Below, in pieces: positions 60,299-64,000 of a stretch of DNA of 64,000 nucleotides. The stretch is taken from positions 1,116,001 to 1,180,000 of the forward strand of contig NZ_JAKGSC010000001.1 in assembly GCF_022478115.1 (NCBI RefSeq), read 5' to 3'. Under the pieces are notes generated by a model. It made no database searches, was not told where the DNA came from, and was given only the letters and a program-made list of their open reading frames with translations. The first letter of the stretch is position 1. Each line of letters begins with the position of its first letter. A program made the position numbers and the translations under genes. Source of the DNA: Tenacibaculum aquimarinum (GTDB lineage: Bacteria > Bacteroidota > Bacteroidia > Flavobacteriales > Flavobacteriaceae).

Positions 60299-62251
60299 GT
60301 GAAATTAAGACGAACATCCGATTGGTTACCAACTACCGCCAAAGAAGTAAAACTTAAAGGTTGGGAAGAACTAGACGTAATTCTATTTAGTGGAGATGCG
60401 TATGTAGATCATCCTTCTTTTGGACCTGCTGTAATTGGCCGTATTTTAGAAAGTTATGGTTTACGTGTGGCAATTGTGCCGCAACCAAGTGTAAATGATA
60501 ACCTTCAAGATTTTGAAAAGTTAGGTAAACCACGTTTGTTTTTTGCTGCAACTGGTGGTTGTATGGATCCAATGGTTTCCAACTATACTGCAAGTAAAAG
60601 ACGTAGAGATAAAGATGCATATACGCCAAATGGTGATAAAGGTTTTAGACCCGATTATGCAACGTCTGTTTATTCTAAAATACTAAAAGAAAAATTTCCA
60701 GATGTTCCTGTTTTAATTGGTGGTATTGAAGCCTCTTTAAGACGTGTAACGCATTATGATTATTGGTCTGATAAGTTGTTGCCAACCATTTTAGAAACGT
60801 CTCAAGCAGATATGTTAGTCTACGGAATGGGAGAACAACCTTTGCGAGAAATTGTAGAATTGTTACAAAAAGGTGTTCCGTTTTCAAGTTTAAAAAACAT
60901 TAAACAAACTGCTGTTTTAATTGATAAGGATGAAGCACTTCCGAAGCATAAAAGTTGGGAAGATGTAGAAATTATTTCGCACGAAGTTTGTTTATTGAAT
61001 AAGAAGAAATTTGCTTCAAACTTTAAAGTAATTGAGCAAGAATCTAACAAATTACATGCGCGTAGAATTCTGCAAAGAGTAGGAGATAAGCAGTTGGTTA
61101 TAAATCCGCCATTTCCTACAATGACTGAAGCAGAAATTGATGCTTCTTTCGATTTGCCTTACACACGTTTACCGCATCCAAAATATAACAAACGAGGACC
61201 AATTCCTGCGTTTGAAATGATTAAGTTTTCTATAAACATTCACCGTGGATGTTTTGGTGGTTGTAGTTTTTGTACAATTTCTGCACACCAAGGAAAATTT
61301 ATTGCAAGTCGTAGCCAAGAATCTATTTTAAAAGAAGTAGATACAGTTGCGCAAATGGACGATTTTAAAGGGTATTTATCTGATATTGGCGGACCTTCTG
61401 CAAATATGTACAAGATGAAAGGAAAAGTGCAATCTATTTGCGACAAATGTGTTGCGCCAAGTTGTATTTCTCCAGTAATTTGTAGTAATTTAGATACTTC
61501 TCATAAACCTTTAACGGAATTATATCAAGCAGTTGATAAACATCCGAAGGTTAAAAAATCTTTTATTGGAAGTGGAATTAGACATGATATGTTGGTGCCA
61601 GAATTCAATAAAAATGCAGATCCAAAAGAGTTAGATGCATATACTGAAGAGGTAATGACTAAACACGTTTCTGGGCGATTAAAAGTGGCTCCAGAACATA
61701 CTTCTGATCCAGTTTTAAAGTTGATGCGTAAACCATCTTTCACCTATTTTCATAAGTTTAAAGAGCGTTTTGATAGAATCAATTTTAAGAAGAAATTGAA
61801 CCTACAATTAATTCCGTATTTTATATCTAGTCATCCAGCAAGTGAAGTAGAAGATATGGCAAACTTAGCTGCAGAAACTAAAGATATGGGTTTCCAGTTA
61901 GAACAAGTACAAGGTTTTACGCCAACACCAATGACGGTTGCTACGGTAATTTATTATAGCGGTTATCATCCATATACTTTAAAGCCTACAAAAACTCCTA
62001 AAACTAAAAAGGAAAAAGAAGATCAACACAAATTTTTCTTTTGGTATAAAAAGGAAAACAAACAGTGGATTAAAGATAAATTAAACGCTGTTGGCCGTAC
62101 AGATTTATTACAAAAGCTTTTACCAGAAGATAATTCTTGGAGAAAAAATAAAGGCGCTAAAAACGCTAAAAACACGTTTGATGATGCTGTTCCTTTTAAT
62201 AAAAGGAAAAAGAAAGCTACAAGAGGTTCTTCTAAGAAGAGAAGAAGGTAA
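60299..62251 (+). CDS. YgiQ family radical SAM protein
   Basis: Start taken as GTG at 60299, giving (M)KLRRTSDWLPTTAKEV, as in relatives; a TTG five codons earlier lies upstream of the promoter box. The N-terminal domain includes LDVILFSGDAYVDHPSFG. The radical SAM cluster motif is CFGGCSFC (near 318-325), with the typical NIHRG before it. A very basic C-terminal tail ends the protein (KRKKKATRGSSKKRRR). The family (UPF0313) is widespread but its reaction is not known. Length ~650 is usual. Confidence 0.93.
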   Translation: MKLRRTSDWLPTTAKEVKLKGWEELDVILFSGDAYVDHPSFGPAVIGRILESYGLRVAIVPQPSVNDNLQDFEKLGKPRLFFAATGGCMDPMVSNYTASKRRRDKDAYTPNGDKGFRPDYATSVYSKILKEKFPDVPVLIGGIEASLRRVTHYDYWSDKLLPTILETSQADMLVYGMGEQPLREIVELLQKGVPFSSLKNIKQTAVLIDKDEALPKHKSWEDVEIISHEVCLLNKKKFASNFKVIEQESNKLHARRILQRVGDKQLVINPPFPTMTEAEIDASFDLPYTRLPHPKYNKRGPIPAFEMIKFSINIHRGCFGGCSFCTISAHQGKFIASRSQESILKEVDTVAQMDDFKGYLSDIGGPSANMYKMKGKVQSICDKCVAPSCISPVICSNLDTSHKPLTELYQAVDKHPKVKKSFIGSGIRHDMLVPEFNKNADPKELDAYTEEVMTKHVSGRLKVAPEHTSDPVLKLMRKPSFTYFHKFKERFDRINFKKKLNLQLIPYFISSHPASEVEDMANLAAETKDMGFQLEQVQGFTPTPMTVATVIYYSGYHPYTLKPTKTPKTKKEKEDQHKFFFWYKKENKQWIKDKLNAVGRTDLLQKLLPEDNSWRKNKGAKNAKNTFDDAVPFNKRKKKATRGSSKKRRR

Positions 62252-62276
62252 AGCGACTATTCATTTTGGTGGTTTT

Positions 62277-63725
62277 TTAAGATTCCCGATGTTTCCCTCT
62301 TGGGCCATCGCCTTTTTTTAGTACAACTTCGGAATGCAATAATTTTGCAGCTTCAGCAGAACTTTTCACTTTAGAAGCACTTCGTTGTATCATTTCTGAT
62401 TCAAAATCAGTTAGTACACTTTTTCGGATTCCAATTTCTTTCCATTTAGATAAAGAATTGCAGTTTTTTGCAATTCCGCGAGCTAAATCTAAAGCATCTA
62501 ATAAAGCTTGATTTGCACCTTGGCCTTTAAATGGACTCATTGGGTGCGCAGCGTCTCCAATTAATGTTACTTTATGTCCTTTTTCTAATTGTTCTGGTTG
62601 TAATAAATCACGGTCATAAACTGGATAACCAGAAATTTGTGTTTCTTTTGTTGCTGCTACAATTTCAGGAATAGGACTGTGCCATTGTGTTCTTTTTTTA
62701 GCTTCCTCTTTAAGTGCTTTTGTACCTTTAATATTTAGGTTTTTAGCTTCCTCTTCAGAAATAGGAAAACTTAATTGCCACATAATATTTTCCGAATCGT
62801 ACGGCATCATATAGATTCTTTCAAATCCGTTTGCAGTTTGAAATACGGTTGCAGAATCTAACAATGGACTTTCAATGTTTTCTAATTCTTTTAGCGGACA
62901 AATTCCTAAAATTACTATACAGCCTAAATAACGAAGAGGAGAAGTTTGTTCATCAATAAGAAATTTTCTTACGGTACTTCTAATTCCGTCAGCTCCAACT
63001 ACTAGATTTGCTTTGGCCGTTTTTATTTCATCATTTACTTGAAATTTCAATTCAATATTCTCGTTGTTATTTTCCTTAAAACTTATTAATTGATGTCCCC
63101 ATTTTATTGATTTACTTTCACCAAGTTGCTTCAATAAAGCTAAACGCAAAGATTGTCTTGCAATATGGATATTTTTGTGTTTTGGAGATACTTTGTCTTC
63201 CGATCTTCCCCATTTTCTAATTCCCCATTCTCCAATAATTTTTCCTTCGGAAGTATGTACAATATGTTTTGTTGAGGTTATTCCTTTTTCTAGTTTTATA
63301 ATTCCCAAACCTGCCATTGCTTTGCTGGCTTGTTGTAAGGTAAGTCCATAGCCTTGAGAACGTGTATTAAAGTCACGGTCTCGTTCATAAAGTGTAAACG
63401 GAATTCCGCGATGTAAACAAGCTACTGCGAGCGCAATGCCTCCAATTCCGCCACCAATTATAGCAATATTTGGGTAGTTTTTTGTGTCAATTAAAGGTTT
63501 TTGTTTAGAAAGAGTTAATCCTGAGCCGTTACATTTAGCACACGTTTGTAATTGACTTTTAGGAGGGATAGGAGCAGTTCCTTCTGAATTAGATTTTTTA
63601 AATTTTTCTAATTCCGCTTTATAGTTCAGTCTTGACTTTTTAGAAAGACGTTGCTTTTTTTTGCCAAAACCTTTACAGTTTTTGCAAATAACCCAAAAAT
63701 TATCTTTGTCCTTAATTTCGCTCAC
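62277..63725 (-). CDS. FAD-dependent monooxygenase with N-terminal CxxCxGxG zinc-finger motifs
   Basis: 482 residues, start GTG overlapping the preceding stop codon (TAGTG). The first 70 residues hold CKNCKGFG (14-21) and CAKCNGSG (62-69), the DnaJ-type CxxCxGxG half-sites that together could bind one zinc. An FAD hydroxylase domain follows: IIGGGIGGIALAVACLHRG (89-), GADGIRSTVRKFL and LIGDAAHPMSPFKGQGANQALLDALDLA. Related enzymes hydroxylate aromatics or tetracycline-like compounds. The zinc-finger part suggests a protein or RNA partner. Substrate unknown. Possibly co-transcribed with the methyltransferase gene upstream. Confidence 0.9.
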   Translation of the reverse strand: MSEIKDKDNFWVICKNCKGFGKKKQRLSKKSRLNYKAELEKFKKSNSEGTAPIPPKSQLQTCAKCNGSGLTLSKQKPLIDTKNYPNIAIIGGGIGGIALAVACLHRGIPFTLYERDRDFNTRSQGYGLTLQQASKAMAGLGIIKLEKGITSTKHIVHTSEGKIIGEWGIRKWGRSEDKVSPKHKNIHIARQSLRLALLKQLGESKSIKWGHQLISFKENNNENIELKFQVNDEIKTAKANLVVGADGIRSTVRKFLIDEQTSPLRYLGCIVILGICPLKELENIESPLLDSATVFQTANGFERIYMMPYDSENIMWQLSFPISEEEAKNLNIKGTKALKEEAKKRTQWHSPIPEIVAATKETQISGYPVYDRDLLQPEQLEKGHKVTLIGDAAHPMSPFKGQGANQALLDALDLARGIAKNCNSLSKWKEIGIRKSVLTDFESEMIQRSASKVKSSAEAAKLLHSEVVLKKGDGPRGKHRES

Positions 63726-64000
63726 TATTTTTTTACTGCTATCATCATATGTGGACTAAAAGGTAATAAATACTCATCGTTTTGAGTGAGGTTTTGTAAT
63801 GCTTTTAAAGTTTTAGATTTTTGTTTATCAATCATATTTGCAAAATACTCGTTATCCAACCATATTATTCCTTCAACAGCAAAAATATTTATAAAGTTTA
63901 AATCTTGTTCTAAAAACTCGGCTTTTAAACCTGCTGGTTTGTGGTAAAAAGCATCAGCTAATAAAAACGGAAAATCTTTTGGGGCATTGTGAATTCCTGT
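63725..64000 (-). CDS. Class I SAM-dependent methyltransferase, C-terminal part (start lies beyond the window)
   Basis: About 91 codons of an open frame running in from the right edge and ending in TAG at 63725-63727. The sequence DAFYHKPAGLKAEFLEQDLNFINIFAVEGIIWLDNE and the ending LLPFSPHMMIAVKK match the C-terminal region of class I methyltransferases that end in SAHLLAVAR-type sequences. The SAM-binding part is outside the window. It overlaps the monooxygenase start by one base, so the two are translated together. Confidence 0.78.
   Translation of the reverse strand, partial: TGIHNAPKDFPFLLADAFYHKPAGLKAEFLEQDLNFINIFAVEGIIWLDNEYFANMIDKQKSKTLKALQNLTQNDEYLLPFSPHMMIAVKK

Noticed and set aside
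1..64000. CRISPR arrays, insertion sequences, prophage or rRNA operon
   Set aside because: No regularly spaced direct repeats, transposase or phage genes, or rRNA sequence were recognised on reading the window.

Overview
The window looks like chromosome from a marine member of the Flavobacteriaceae (Bacteroidota), close to Polaribacter or Tenacibaculum. Support comes from the low GC content, promoters of the Bacteroidota type (-7 box TAnnTTTG), very little use of Shine-Dalgarno sites, and lineage-typical genes: GLPGLI-family proteins, a DAHP synthase-chorismate mutase fusion, a MetX-aspartokinase-homoserine dehydrogenase fusion, a split MetH and a mevalonate pathway. The lineage is inferred from gene content; no search was run.

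Layout. 1-4.0 kb: end of an aromatic amino acid operon (aminotransferase, tyrA, DAHP synthase/chorismate mutase), then rsgA. 4.0-10.2 kb: housekeeping genes (accD, fbaA, a TamA-like outer membrane protein, an rRNA methyltransferase, a deoxynucleoside kinase). 10.2-17.6 kb: a two-component system divergent from a small secreted protein, two GLPGLI proteins and a large outer membrane barrel. 17.8-26.3 kb: methionine and SAM metabolism. metK faces metY, the MetX-AK-HSD fusion and metZ. A SAM-II riboswitch candidate precedes metK and a SAM-I riboswitch precedes metY. 26.3-27.5 kb: a lone PL7 alginate lyase lipoprotein. 27.5-35.3 kb: an Rrf2 regulator with an IscR-like ligand pattern, then a sulfate/sulfite assimilation and cysteine operon (cysH, HEPN-fused sulfite reductase, two siroheme genes, a ferredoxin reductase, ferredoxin, serine acetyltransferase, cysteine synthase). 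35.3-40.8 kb: a second SAM-I riboswitch and split methionine synthase with a small ABM-domain gene between the halves, then metF.

41-48.9 kb holds thioredoxin, a DUF58 protein, tRNA-Asp(GTC), folA, tag, a membrane protein with a MepA-type zinc metallopeptidase signature, several small genes and a LytS/LytTR pair. 48.9-53.3 kb holds two mevalonate pathway kinase-family enzymes, a UbiA prenyltransferase and an RluB-like pseudouridine synthase. 53.3-54.9 kb is a small accessory island. It has two unrecognised genes and an integron attC-like palindrome, and it lies between two near-identical terminators. 54.9-64 kb holds a metzincin-type protease, a CocE/S15 hydrolase, a DJ-1/PfpI lipoprotein, a YgiQ radical SAM protein, an FAD monooxygenase with two DnaJ-type CxxCxGxG motifs, and the end of a methyltransferase gene.

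The sulfur genes form a linked route from reduced sulfur to cysteine, homocysteine, methionine and SAM, with three riboswitch sites sensing SAM. An intergenic repeat family with conserved ends and variable hairpin cores occurs in three copies plus one fragment. No CRISPR array, transposase, prophage or rRNA gene was seen.
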